Of a DNA stretch of 64,000 bases, positions 43,865 through 52,977 are shown one piece after another (within the stretch, counting starts at the first letter, position 1; every line of letters starts with the position of its first letter). The notes beneath the pieces were generated by a model. That model saw only the letters and a list, made by a program, of their open reading frames with translations, was not told the DNA's origin and did no database searches. Source of the DNA: Myxococcota bacterium (GTDB lineage Bacteria > Myxococcota_C > UBA6777); contig CAUJFU010000312.1 in the NCBI GenBank assembly GCA_963169055.1, positions 4,442 to 68,441 of the forward strand, written 5' to 3'. Position numbers and translations under genes: made by a program.

Positions 43865-45385
43865 ATGAAACACAAACGCAACGCACGAAACTCCCGCTCC
43901 CCCAACCAGCCCCACCAAGATATCAACTTTGAACTCGATGCCTCCGGCCTTTGTCACCAAGGCCAACGCTACAAAGAACAACACATCGATTGGATGGAGA
44001 GGGGTACCGCACACTGCGATTGTTTGTATTGTTCTACGATATACCGACCGGACGATTACGTCGAACCCCCTCCTGCCTACGCCATCGAGGCCATCCCTTC
44101 GGCTCTTTTGCCCTTCCTTCAACTCCCCCCAGAACGGATCTCTGAGTCTCTTGATCTTCCGTCATTTGATGTCTGGGATCTTGTCTCTTTCTTCCACGAA
44201 TTCACACGACGTTTTCCTCACTCGATCTTCTCTCTACGCTTACTCGAATCCATCCTCTCTCGCTCCACCGAAGAACAACGTGGGCCATTGGCTCGGGCTT
44301 GCCGAGCGGCCATCCGACGCCTTCGACTCCGATCTGCTGACGCCATCCCCCTCCTTGCGACCATCCTTGATCTGTTGCCCTCCACCTCCGAGCAACGCTC
44401 TCTGTTGTTTGCGATCGCAACGATGGGGACGCTCGCTGCGCCGCTCTTGCCTCGCCTCTATCATTTCGCAAGCGCCTCCGATATCGAGGTCTGCGCCCAA
44501 GCCGCCCACACCCTCAGTCTGCTTGGACCTCGCGATCCCCGCGTCCTCCAATGCCTACAACGTATCCTCCAACGCCCGGACATCAACAACCAACCCACTT
44601 GGGCCCTGCACTTCAACAGCCAACGCCAGCCGCATCCACAACACAGTGCCTTGCTTGCCCTCGATCGCGTGGGAGAGATGGCCCGTCAAATCCTTCACGA
44701 TGTCCAAGCCCTGCCTCTCGACGATCATCCTCCCTTAATCAAAGCATGGACCCGCATCATCGGGAAGTTTCAGCACAACCCCCACACCAACATCCCAAGG
44801 CTTGAGCGATGGCTCCATCACTCCGATCCCAGCGTCCAAGAAACGGTTGTGGTGGCTCTAGGCAAATTCGGACACCACGCCGCCACCCCCACCGTTTTTC
44901 AACACCTCCTTCTCTTCATCACCCAACCCAAGCAGCAACAACGACACGAAGCCTCTTTGCGCACGCTTGCCAAGATCTGCCGCCCTCCACAGATCCCCGC
45001 TTTGTGTACAGCACTCCAACAACACTTACAAAGCGCTCCCACCGACCTTTTCGATCTCCCGCTCCTCCAACATCCCCCACATCATCGAGAGCAGATCGCT
45101 TTTTTCTTTGACACTCTCTCTGCAATTCTTCGTATCCTTTCTGATCTATTTCGCCGCGACAAAGACTGTTTCTTTCCTTGTTCGCCACCGACTCTTTCGC
45201 TGCTCTGCTCTTTTGCTCAACGTCTCCAAGGCCCGCACGTCTTGCTATGGAAAAGCCTCTTTTCGACACAACCCACGGCCTCTTACGAGACGATCCTCCG
45301 CTCGCTCCTCAACTTCCTTGATGCCGTCCCAACCTCACCCAATCCACGCCTTCACAAAGATTTTGAAGAAGCACTTTTCTCCTAA
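43865..45385 (+). CDS. HEAT-repeat protein with N-terminal Cys motif
   Basis: 506 aa soluble protein. The N-terminus has HCDCLYC (residues 50-56), which might bind a metal. The rest is helical repeats with HEAT-like pattern (APLLPRLYHFASASDIEVCAQAAHTLSLLG, residues 205-234; PSVQETVVVALGKFGHHA). Such arrays bind partner proteins. No enzyme motif. The last codons adjoin the convergent MazG-like gene. Confidence 0.6.
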   Translation: MKHKRNARNSRSPNQPHQDINFELDASGLCHQGQRYKEQHIDWMERGTAHCDCLYCSTIYRPDDYVEPPPAYAIEAIPSALLPFLQLPPERISESLDLPSFDVWDLVSFFHEFTRRFPHSIFSLRLLESILSRSTEEQRGPLARACRAAIRRLRLRSADAIPLLATILDLLPSTSEQRSLLFAIATMGTLAAPLLPRLYHFASASDIEVCAQAAHTLSLLGPRDPRVLQCLQRILQRPDINNQPTWALHFNSQRQPHPQHSALLALDRVGEMARQILHDVQALPLDDHPPLIKAWTRIIGKFQHNPHTNIPRLERWLHHSDPSVQETVVVALGKFGHHAATPTVFQHLLLFITQPKQQQRHEASLRTLAKICRPPQIPALCTALQQHLQSAPTDLFDLPLLQHPPHHREQIAFFFDTLSAILRILSDLFRRDKDCFFPCSPPTLSLLCSFAQRLQGPHVLLWKSLFSTQPTASYETILRSLLNFLDAVPTSPNPRLHKDFEEALFS

Positions 45386-45389
45386 AAAT

Positions 45390-45719
45390 CTATAGTTTAT
45401 CGTACTTTGAACTCGATCCTTTGGACTTTTCTACGGGGTATTTCTTTTTATTCTTTTCCAGCTTTGCAAGCACGATATCCGCCACATCCAGCCGATAATG
45501 CGCCGCCAACAACAACGCCCCATAAAACACATCGGCCAACTCATCCTTCAGCCCCTCCATCTCCACATCGTCCCCTTTTTTCCACAAAAACAACTCCAAT
45601 AACTCCCCTGCTTCGACGTTTAAGCTGATCGCCAGATCTTTGCCTGTGTGATACTGCGCCCAGTCCCGCTCGTCGCGAAAAGCCAAGATCGCCTCTGTTA
45701 ATTGTTTGAGATCGCTCAT
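45390..45719 (-). CDS. MazG-like NTP pyrophosphohydrolase
   Basis: 109 aa, small all-helical NTP-PPase. The metal-binding acids are visible as EAGELLE and ELADVFYG (E-x2-E and E-x2-D form), plus DLAISLNVEAGE. It hydrolyses a (d)NTP to (d)NMP and pyrophosphate; the closest named group is the dCTP/RS21-C6-like class. The C-terminus is Lys/Ser-rich. Ribosome site AAGGA precedes the ATG. Confidence 0.85.
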   Translation of the reverse strand: MSDLKQLTEAILAFRDERDWAQYHTGKDLAISLNVEAGELLELFLWKKGDDVEMEGLKDELADVFYGALLLAAHYRLDVADIVLAKLEKNKKKYPVEKSKGSSSKYDKL

Positions 45720-45911
45720 CTTTTTTCCTTCATTTCCGTGCCCATCGCATACTCTAGCTGCAAGATGCCACCAACGACACGCGGCTGGATCGACCCATCG
45801 TGTTTCCTTGAGCGGGCAGACTCTCGCTTCGGGCCTTGCATAAGATCGCGTGATTTGTCAACCTAGCCCGCTCTTTCTACTCGAACAACCACCTCGACAA
45901 AGGAGCAATGA

Positions 45912-46709
45912 TTGAAAGAGCGGATATCCCCCGAAGAAGGGCTTCCCTTCTATACTCTCAGCCACGGGATCTACAACGATATCTACCGACACTACGGCTG
46001 TTTGTTGATCTTTGATCGACCACTCCAAGAGGCGGAGCGTAGCGCGCTTGAAGCGGATATTCCTTGGCCGTTGCGCGAGCGCGTCGGTTCGGCGTCTCTG
46101 TTGTACCTCGGCTCCGAAGACTGGATCGACGCGGATCTACGCATCGCCTACCATCCCGAAAGCGCAGCGGAACTCACCGCTTTGGGCTACACGCTTAGCG
46201 ACTTTGCAGGCCCCGAACGCTACAGCATCCTGACGCAGCTTTCCAACACCGAAGCCAGCGAGCAAGACAAACAAACCTTTGCCCACGAACTCCAATCATG
46301 GCTTCTCCAAGCCCATCGCATCGCCCCTTTGCTCTTGACCTACGCAACAGATCCTCTCCCTACATCACGTTTTCGGGCCAACCAACGCCGCTGTCTCTCC
46401 GACTTCGTCACCCGCATCCTGCCGCGCCTCCAAGAGATCTGGTCTTCTCGTGAACTCGATCACATCCCCCAATCCCACATCCTCGCCTCGATCTTTGATA
46501 ACACCTGCGCGGCTTTGATCGGCAGTTTTCTTCAAGCCCACCCTCGTCACGCCACCTCCTACTCCGCCCCGCTGCTCCAACTCCTCGAAACGATCCAACA
46601 AGCCAGCCCGAAACTCCCTCAACAACGCTGGATCACACAACTCCACGCCGCCCTCTCTCTCGCCCAACAGCCCGACACCTTCGCCCGCCCCCCACTGATC
46701 TCTGCCTAA
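45912..46709 (+). CDS. conserved-looking protein of unknown function
   Basis: 265 aa, no signal peptide or membrane segment. It starts at TTG (45912), supported by AAAGGAG six bases upstream; the ATG four bases earlier is in another frame. Mostly helical, with SRELDHIPQSHILASIFDNTCAALIGSFLQAH in the C-terminal third (residues 177-208). No motif recognised and no operon neighbour. Confidence 0.55.
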   Translation: MKERISPEEGLPFYTLSHGIYNDIYRHYGCLLIFDRPLQEAERSALEADIPWPLRERVGSASLLYLGSEDWIDADLRIAYHPESAAELTALGYTLSDFAGPERYSILTQLSNTEASEQDKQTFAHELQSWLLQAHRIAPLLLTYATDPLPTSRFRANQRRCLSDFVTRILPRLQEIWSSRELDHIPQSHILASIFDNTCAALIGSFLQAHPRHATSYSAPLLQLLETIQQASPKLPQQRWITQLHAALSLAQQPDTFARPPLISA

Positions 46710-46919
46710 CCCCACAACACGCTCCGCCTTCTCTACAACCCCCGCCAAACACCGCGTCTTCTCTATCCCCGACACAAGATATCGGATTTTTTGACGCCTT
46801 CACATTCCCCCGCTAGGCTTCTGCAAAGGCGCGTGGCGCTCTGTAAAGCATCCTTGTATCACGATATCCTCTTTTTATCGCTGTATTTTTTATCTTATGT
46901 ATGAAATCAGGAGAAGAAT

Positions 46920-47675
46920 ATGTCTCTTATGCAAAACTGGAGCGAAGGCGTTTTCCAAAAAAGGCGTGTTTGCGGCCCTTCAAGCGGCTGCGTGGTGGGT
47001 TTGGAAACCTCTGTTCGCTCCGCCAACACGGGATCAAAGGGGTCGCGCTCCCTTGTGGGGTCTGGGGCAAAGCCCCACGATACCCACGAACAGCACACAT
47101 CGCATCCAAAGCACGCATCTCCTCCGTACCACGGTCTTTTGCGTGCGTGTTTGTGGGTGTGCGGCCTTTGGGTTTTTCTTTGCATGGCTCCCGAACAAGC
47201 CTCTGCGAACCCTTTTGCAAGCAACCTTCCCTCCAAAGTGGGCGTGGGTGTGGGCTATGATGTCGATCTCAACGGCTTTACGATCCGTTTTGGCGACTTA
47301 AAAGGCGTGCGTTTTGACATCAATCTGGGCTTTGGTTTGAACCTTCAAACAGGAAACAATTCCTCAACGACCGTCGATATCACACCCGGCTTTCGGGTAT
47401 TGTTTCCGATCGGCTCTGTTCGCGTTGTCCAGCTACACGCTGTGGTGGGAGCCTACCTGTTGATGAAGCCCACAGATGCAGCCTTTCGGATGGATCTATC
47501 GCTGTTTGGCGGCTTGATGCCCGAGATCTTTTTGTTCGAACGGTTAAGCATCGAGATCATGGTTGGATTTGCCTTCAACATCAACAATATCGGTGGGGAT
47601 GTCACTCTTAACCTCGGAACCATCGGCAAAGGCATCTCTTTTCTAAGCGGCGCGGCTTTTCACTGGTACTTCTAG
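46920..47675 (+). CDS. outer-membrane beta-barrel protein with element-derived N-terminus
   Basis: 251 aa. The C-terminal 150 residues are amphipathic strands (VGVGVGYDVDLNGFTIRFGD, RFDINLGFGLNLQTG, FRVLFPIG, FLSGAAFHWYF) ending in aromatic Phe, as in outer-membrane barrels. A signal peptide (LRACLWVCGLWVFLC...ASA) occurs only near residue 75. Before it lies an in-frame family A element (46955-47082). The ATG at 46920 has a good AGGAG seven bases upstream, so the element appears to have landed between the start codon and the signal, adding about 50 residues. A TTG start at LRACLW would restore a normal signal. The start is therefore uncertain; the barrel part is solid. Confidence 0.65.
   Translation: MSLMQNWSEGVFQKRRVCGPSSGCVVGLETSVRSANTGSKGSRSLVGSGAKPHDTHEQHTSHPKHASPPYHGLLRACLWVCGLWVFLCMAPEQASANPFASNLPSKVGVGVGYDVDLNGFTIRFGDLKGVRFDINLGFGLNLQTGNNSSTTVDITPGFRVLFPIGSVRVVQLHAVVGAYLLMKPTDAAFRMDLSLFGGLMPEIFLFERLSIEIMVGFAFNINNIGGDVTLNLGTIGKGISFLSGAAFHWYF
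46955..47082 (+). repeat. family A element inside the barrel gene's 5' end
   Basis: Full copy with AAAGGGGTCGC...CTCCCTT and GGGGC-AAA-GCCCC hairpins and the CCAACACGGGA arm. Unlike all other copies it is not intergenic. Confidence 0.85.
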
Positions 47676-47716
47676 CCGTTATGCTTCCAGCACAACGCTC
47701 TCAAAGGAGTCCAACC

Positions 47717-48223
47717 ATGTCCGCCTGTTTGTTGCCTTCCACGATCCCCCTCACCAAACGGCTTTCGCGGGTGTTCTTGGTGTTGGCTTGTCTGCTTCCG
47801 CTGTTCTTGCTTGCCTGTGGAAACGGCTCGTCCGTCTGGCCAAGCACCAACCCGTTCAACCACAACGGCAGCGCCAACCCCCTCAACCATCACGGCCAAG
47901 AATCCCCCACCAACCACAGCGGCAACAACAACGATCTCAACCACAGCGGAGAAGCCAACAATCCGATGTCTTACGGGACGTACGGAAAAAAAGGCGCGAC
48001 AGAAGCAGGCCCGCTGCGTTGGCATCTTTGTAACTGCCTTGTCGTCCCGTCCGAGGGCCTGATCATACCGCGTAGAACTTACAGCGTTTGTGCAACAAAC
48101 CCCATCAACGCAGAGACTTATTCGACAAGTAAGTGTCGTCCCTTACTACCTTCTTGGCAGCGATGCAGTGCCTGTGTTTGTACGCCTGTGTTTGCCTGTT
48201 CGACGCCCGGGGCCTCGCTTTAG
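47717..48223 (+). CDS. small lipoprotein with NHxG repeats and Cys-rich end
   Basis: 168 aa. Signal ends LLAC (lipobox), at about residue 35. Then four NHxG repeats (FNHNGSANPL, LNHHGQESPT, TNHSGNNND, LNHSG) and a C-terminal part with several cysteines. The start at 47717 has AAAGGAG. The last codons lie in the first copy of a local 38-bp repeat, so the true C-terminus may have been altered. Function unknown; it follows the barrel gene by 41 nt in the same direction and is probably co-transcribed. Confidence 0.6.
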   Translation: MSACLLPSTIPLTKRLSRVFLVLACLLPLFLLACGNGSSVWPSTNPFNHNGSANPLNHHGQESPTNHSGNNNDLNHSGEANNPMSYGTYGKKGATEAGPLRWHLCNCLVVPSEGLIIPRRTYSVCATNPINAETYSTSKCRPLLPSWQRCSACVCTPVFACSTPGASL

Positions 48224-48316
48224 CGCTCTGCGGATCGGGATCTTACGCATGACAGCGCGAAGGGCTAAAGAGGTGCGTGGGGCCTCGCTTTAGCACTCTG
48301 CGGACCGGGATCTTAC
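48209..48316. repeat. 38-bp direct repeat spanning two gene ends
   Basis: Copies at 48209-48246 and 48279-48316 share GGCCTCGCTTTAGC, CTCTGCGG and CGGGATCTTAC. The first supplies the stop of the lipoprotein gene, the second the stop of the sigma54 activator gene on the other strand. Confidence 0.85.
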
Positions 48317-49866
48317 ACAACCGAGAGCGGGGGAGGTGTGGAGTCTTCGGATTCTTCGTCTTCTGTCGAAGCATCATCGCGGTGAATGCCGTATTTTTTC
48401 ATTCGGTTGTAAAGCCAAGAACGATTGAGATCGAGAACTCGCGCAGCTTCGGAAACATTCCAAAGGCACTCTTCGACCGTTTGTCGGATCAGGCGGGCCT
48501 CGGTTTGTTCCATGGCTTCTTTGAGCGTAAGCCGCCGCCCGTGTTCATCGAGAGGAAAGGCAGGAGCCGCAGATTCTTTTGTGGGCGAAGTAGGAGGCGG
48601 GGGATTCGTGGAGGGCGGAGGGAGCGGCGCAGAAACGGGGACTGGTTCAGCCAAAACAGCAGTCGCACCAGAAGGTGTGCGTGGATCGATATCGGTGTGA
48701 GGAAGCTCGATATCAGGGGCGTCCAGTATGGCGCGCTCGTTGAAGATGCAAGCGCGCTCCAACACGTTGCGCAACTGTCGGATATTCCCGGGCCAATAAT
48801 AGCTTGCGAGTTTTTCGTAGGCCGCCTCCGTCAAGGAGGCACGTTGCGCGATCTGCATACGACTCAACAAGAGTTCAACCAAGAGCGGGAGATCTTCGGT
48901 GCGCTCGCGCAAGGGGGGAACCTCGATCTCGACCACCGCAAGGCGATAAAACAGATCTTCACGAAACTTCTTTTCGCTCACCAGCTTGCGCAGGTTGTGG
49001 TTGGTCGCGGCGATCAGACGAAAGTCCACTTGGATCTCTTGGACGCCTCCAAGACGGCGGATACAACGGCGCTCGATCGCATCGAGTAGCTTGACTTGCA
49101 GTTCAAACGGCAGATCGCCGATCTCATCGAGAAAAAGCGTCCCACCGTGGGCTTGTTCAAAGTACCCTTTGTGTTGTTTGCGCGTGGCCCCCGTAAATGC
49201 GCCTTGTTCGTAACCAAAAAACTCCGATTCGACCAAACTCGCAGGGATCGCCGCGCAATTGACCGTAATCAACGGGCTTTGCTTGCGAACGCTCTGTTCG
49301 TGTAAAGCTTGCGCGATGCTACTTTTTCCTGTACCCGTTTCTCCCGTCAACAAAACGGGCATCTCTCGCTGTCCAAGCCGCGCCAAAAGCGAAAAGATAC
49401 GCCGCATCTTTTCGCTTTTTCCAACAAGCTGCGCGCTGTTGTCAAAAAATTTGACTTGGATCTTGGTGGGATTTTCGTACGCTTTCAACACCAAGACGGA
49501 TCGGCCCAATTGGATGCGGGTATTGGGTCGCCAATAGGCATCAAGGACGCGATGCCCTTCCAAAAACACCCCGTTGCGGCTATCTAGATCGCGCACGCGC
49601 ACGCCGTGTTCGTCCAACAAGATCTCGCAATGAAGGCTGCTGATGCGCTTGTCTTCGGTGAGCGGGAGATGGCGGATCTCCGAGCGCCCGACTTCCGATA
49701 TCTCTTGGTTGAGCGGCAAGGTAAAACCTTCGTGGGGGCCTTCCACCACCTCTACCGTATAACCGCGTACGACCATGCTCGAAGAACGCAACGGACTCCA
49801 ATCTTCCATGCGTAGCGTCGTGAGTGCTTCTTTGGGTTCTTTTGGGCGCGGGATCGGCTTGTCCAT
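48313..49866 (-). CDS. FHA-domain sigma54-dependent transcriptional activator
   Basis: 517 aa. Residues 35-130 form an FHA domain (EVGRSEIRH, ISSLHCEI, DLDSRNGVFLEG) that would bind phosphothreonine, for example on kinase partners. The AAA+ core has Walker A GETGTGKSS near 176, GAFTGA near 221 (sigma54 contact) and LFLDEIGDLP. A Pro-rich linker leads to a C-terminal Fis-type helix-turn-helix (residues 455-495). It opens sigma54 promoters. This FHA-sigma54 arrangement is typical of myxobacteria and is often tied to Ser/Thr kinases; the kinase at 53 kb is a candidate partner. Ribosome site AGGA upstream. Divergent from the symporter. Confidence 0.94.
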   Translation of the reverse strand: MDKPIPRPKEPKEALTTLRMEDWSPLRSSSMVVRGYTVEVVEGPHEGFTLPLNQEISEVGRSEIRHLPLTEDKRISSLHCEILLDEHGVRVRDLDSRNGVFLEGHRVLDAYWRPNTRIQLGRSVLVLKAYENPTKIQVKFFDNSAQLVGKSEKMRRIFSLLARLGQREMPVLLTGETGTGKSSIAQALHEQSVRKQSPLITVNCAAIPASLVESEFFGYEQGAFTGATRKQHKGYFEQAHGGTLFLDEIGDLPFELQVKLLDAIERRCIRRLGGVQEIQVDFRLIAATNHNLRKLVSEKKFREDLFYRLAVVEIEVPPLRERTEDLPLLVELLLSRMQIAQRASLTEAAYEKLASYYWPGNIRQLRNVLERACIFNERAILDAPDIELPHTDIDPRTPSGATAVLAEPVPVSAPLPPPSTNPPPPTSPTKESAAPAFPLDEHGRRLTLKEAMEQTEARLIRQTVEECLWNVSEAARVLDLNRSWLYNRMKKYGIHRDDASTEDEESEDSTPPPLSVV

Positions 49867-50053
49867 GCTGATGTCCTGAATCGTGATCCTTGTCTAAGAA
49901 CGCAGTCTAGGCCAAAGTGAACGCGCTACGCTAACACAAGGACGCAACCATCGCAACGCACAAAACGGATTCCCGAGATGGCTGCGCATTGCACGATTCG
50001 CCACGTTGCCACCCGCAACCACCCGCGCTGCACAACCAAGAAACGAGGCCCCC

Positions 50054-51358
50054 ATGATCCCGATGCGGACATATCTTCTCTACGCGACAGGCGGCTTTTC
50101 GATGCACGCCTCCAACTTCTTGCTCTCGACATGGTTGATCAAGTTTTATACACCCGGCCCCGACAAACACCTGATCGATCCGATTCTTTTTGGCTATATT
50201 ATGCTCTTTGGCCGAATCATCGACGCAATCACCGATCCATTGGTCGGCGCTTGGTCTGATCATCACAAAGGCCCGCGTGGTCGGCGTGTTCCGTTTCTGT
50301 TGTGGGGCGCTCCGATCCTTGCGTTGAGCCTGTGGTGGAGCTTTACGCCCCCGATTGCCGGACAATCCGTCTGGAACGGCGTTTATCTTGCCGTGATGAT
50401 GGCGATCTTTTTTACGTTTTACACGATCGTTGTCACACCTTACCTTGCTATCTTGCCCGAATTATCGAGCGATGCAAAAGTTCGCGTCAATCTGACAACT
50501 TACCAAGCAGGCTTTGTCTTGCTCGCCACCATCTACGTCGCCGCCCTTTCGGGCCCGATGATCCAAGGACTCGGTTATGGAACGACCATGGCGATATCGG
50601 GCGTGTTGATCTTGCTGACTTCGTGGCTGCCGATCCTTGTGGCTCCCCAGAAAGACACCGTGGAAGCCGCACACACCGAAAAAGCGTCACTCCCCGTGAT
50701 CTGGGCGCGTTCGTGGGGAACGCTGCGCAGCAAAGCATTTCGCCACATCCTCGTGTCCACCTCGGCCTTTTGGTTTGCACTCAACCTCTTAATGGCCTCG
50801 ATCGCGTTGTGGGTCGTCAACGTCTTGAAGGGCAAAGAGGCCGATGTTGCGATGATTATGATGCCGTTTATTGTGGCCAACCTGCTTGGCTTTGTTGTCT
50901 TTAACCGCATGGCCCATCGCTTCGGAAAATACAAGGTCTTTGTGATCATGTTTGTGATGATGGCCGCCATCGCGCCCTTTTGGTATCTTGTGCAACGACA
51001 ACAAGGCGACTGGCCATACCTACACGCCATGCTGCTGTGCTTTGGCTTGGGCTTTCCGCTCGCAGCCTTTCAAGTCCTCCCCTTTGCCCTTCTCGCCGAC
51101 GTGATCGATCAAGACGAACGCGAATATGGCGTACGCCGCGAAGCGATCTTTTTTGGTATGCAGGCCATCTTCCAAAAAACCAGCATCGGTCTGTCCATCG
51201 TGGTGATGCAGTATATGCGCACAAGCCTTGGCGAAGTGACAGCCTTGCGCTTGCTTGGACCCCTCGCGGGCTTGTTTTGCTTGATCGGTTTGATTACATG
51301 GATCGGCTACCCATTGCGCGAAGAACCCCCACAAAAAGTCTCCGCCTCTGCGCATTGA
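50054..51358 (+). CDS. GPH-type sugar/cation symporter (MFS)
   Basis: 434 aa, about 12 membrane helices. The glycoside-pentoside-hexuronide family signature is in GYIMLFGRIIDAITDPLVG (residues 46-64) and GRRVPFLLWGAP. It moves a glycoside or related solute with sodium or protons across the inner membrane. Start ATG 50054 has GAGG upstream. 126 nt after it is an oxidoreductase gene of the same strand, so a sugar-related operon is possible. Confidence 0.85.
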   Translation: MIPMRTYLLYATGGFSMHASNFLLSTWLIKFYTPGPDKHLIDPILFGYIMLFGRIIDAITDPLVGAWSDHHKGPRGRRVPFLLWGAPILALSLWWSFTPPIAGQSVWNGVYLAVMMAIFFTFYTIVVTPYLAILPELSSDAKVRVNLTTYQAGFVLLATIYVAALSGPMIQGLGYGTTMAISGVLILLTSWLPILVAPQKDTVEAAHTEKASLPVIWARSWGTLRSKAFRHILVSTSAFWFALNLLMASIALWVVNVLKGKEADVAMIMMPFIVANLLGFVVFNRMAHRFGKYKVFVIMFVMMAAIAPFWYLVQRQQGDWPYLHAMLLCFGLGFPLAAFQVLPFALLADVIDQDEREYGVRREAIFFGMQAIFQKTSIGLSIVVMQYMRTSLGEVTALRLLGPLAGLFCLIGLITWIGYPLREEPPQKVSASAH

Positions 51359-51484
51359 TCTCTTTTTCTCAACTTGACGCGCTCCACACGAAGCGCACGC
51401 CGATGCCTCGCGTGCGAGCCACTAACACATCTCAACGCCGAACCTGACCTGACGCATTCTTCCTCTCTGTTGCAAGGAGACGCC

Positions 51485-52969
51485 ATGCCCCAAACTCCCG
51501 TTCGCATCGGTCTTGTCGGATGCGGGCGCATCACCGACCTTCACGTCCGCGCCTACGCCAAAGAACCACGCGCCCTTCTCACCGCGATATGCGACACCGA
51601 TCCCGATCTTCTCGCCAAACGCGCCCTTGAATGGGGTGTCTCCAAGACCTACACCGATTACCAAGCCATGCTCGACGATCCAAACCTCGATGCCATCGAG
51701 ATCTGCACTCCCACACGCCTGCACTTCAAGATGGTTCAACAAGCTGCCGCCGCAAAAAAACACATCAGCGTCCAAAAGCCCGTCACACTCGCCCTCCACG
51801 AAGCCACGCAACTGCGCGACATCTGCAAACAACACGGTGTGATCTTCAAGATCTGCGAAAACTACGTCTTCCACCCCACCATCCTCCGCGCCAAACAGAT
51901 GATCGAGCAAGGAGAGATCGGTACACCGCTCAACCTTAGCTGCCGCGTCGTTAGCGGAAGCGGCGGATGGCCGATCACTTCGGAAGCTTGGCGTTGGCGC
52001 TTTGAAGACGCCAAAGTCGCTGGCGGAACCCAGACTTTTGATCACGGACACCACATCTTTTCGACAGCATGGTATCTGCTCGGTCCCATCGACAAGATCC
52101 ACGGTTGGATTCATTCGGTCGACGGCGTGATCGATGCCCCCTCTTCCTTTCATTGGACCTACAACAACGGACTGACCCAAGGATCGGCGATCTTCACCGT
52201 CTCCACCGATATGCCTATCGACTCTCCCTATTACGGAAACGACGAATGGTTCGAGATCACAGGAACACGCGGCATCCTCTGGATCAACCGATGCACTTCG
52301 CATATCCGCAGTGATCTCTCTCCGATGACGCTTTACAGAGACGGAAAAGTCCAATCCATCGACGGAATGGCTACTGACTGGCAAGAAGGTTTTACGGGTG
52401 CCTTGCACAACTTTGTCGACTCCATCCTTGGCCTTGCTCCTCCCCAACTCAGCGGCGAAGAAGGCATCGAGATCCTCAGTTATGCGCTCGCTGCACAACG
52501 CTCCGCACACCTCGAACGCCCCGTCTACATCGAAGAGATCCGAGAACAAAAAGGTGAGGCTCATTACCACACAAAGCGTCTACGCACCCTCGCCTCAAGG
52601 CTCCAACCTCCCGCTTGGCTCAAACGCCTGTTTTCTCCGCCTGTTGATTCATCGACTTGTCGGACTCTCACGCAATCCCTCCCCCAACGCTTCCAACCCG
52701 AGGCTGTCCGAGGATGGAACGCCACCATCTTGCTCGATATCCAAGGCCCCAACGGGGGCCAATGGACCGCCACACTCCAAGATCAAGTTCTGGAATTCCA
52801 AGAAGGAAAACACGGAGAACCCGGCCTGATCCTCCGCTGCAAAGACACCGCATGGACCGCAATCCTTTCAGGCAAAAAAAGCGTAGAAGCCGCCTTTTTT
52901 CAAGGACAACTCAAACTCGAAGGCAAAGTTGAGTGGGCCCTCTCCCTCAAAAAAGCCTTTCGTCTCTGA
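51485..52969 (+). CDS. Gfo/Idh/MocA oxidoreductase fused to an SCP2-like domain
   Basis: 494 aa. The N-terminal 370 residues are a Gfo/Idh/MocA sugar dehydrogenase-type enzyme: NAD motif VGCGRI, EICTPTRLHFKM, the EKPVTL-like QKPVTLALHEATQLRD, and a GTQTFDHGHH active-site region. The C-terminal 100 residues (LDIQGPNGGQWTATLQ, GLILRCKDTAWTAILSGKKS, AFFQGQLKLEG) look like an SCP2 sterol-carrier domain, which binds lipids. Fusion of the two is uncommon and suggests action on a lipid-linked or hydrophobic sugar. AAGGAG at good distance to ATG 51485; the kinase gene begins eight nt after the stop. Confidence 0.82.
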   Translation: MPQTPVRIGLVGCGRITDLHVRAYAKEPRALLTAICDTDPDLLAKRALEWGVSKTYTDYQAMLDDPNLDAIEICTPTRLHFKMVQQAAAAKKHISVQKPVTLALHEATQLRDICKQHGVIFKICENYVFHPTILRAKQMIEQGEIGTPLNLSCRVVSGSGGWPITSEAWRWRFEDAKVAGGTQTFDHGHHIFSTAWYLLGPIDKIHGWIHSVDGVIDAPSSFHWTYNNGLTQGSAIFTVSTDMPIDSPYYGNDEWFEITGTRGILWINRCTSHIRSDLSPMTLYRDGKVQSIDGMATDWQEGFTGALHNFVDSILGLAPPQLSGEEGIEILSYALAAQRSAHLERPVYIEEIREQKGEAHYHTKRLRTLASRLQPPAWLKRLFSPPVDSSTCRTLTQSLPQRFQPEAVRGWNATILLDIQGPNGGQWTATLQDQVLEFQEGKHGEPGLILRCKDTAWTAILSGKKSVEAAFFQGQLKLEGKVEWALSLKKAFRL

Positions 52970-52977
52970 GGCCCACC

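Noticed and set aside
49979-49993. Sigma54-like promoter TGGC-N6-TTGCA between activator and symporter
   Set aside because: GG to GC distance is one base shorter than the strict sigma54 requirement.
51422-52570. 382-aa minus-strand frame over the oxidoreductase
   Set aside because: Antisense shadow of a clear Gfo/Idh/MocA gene.
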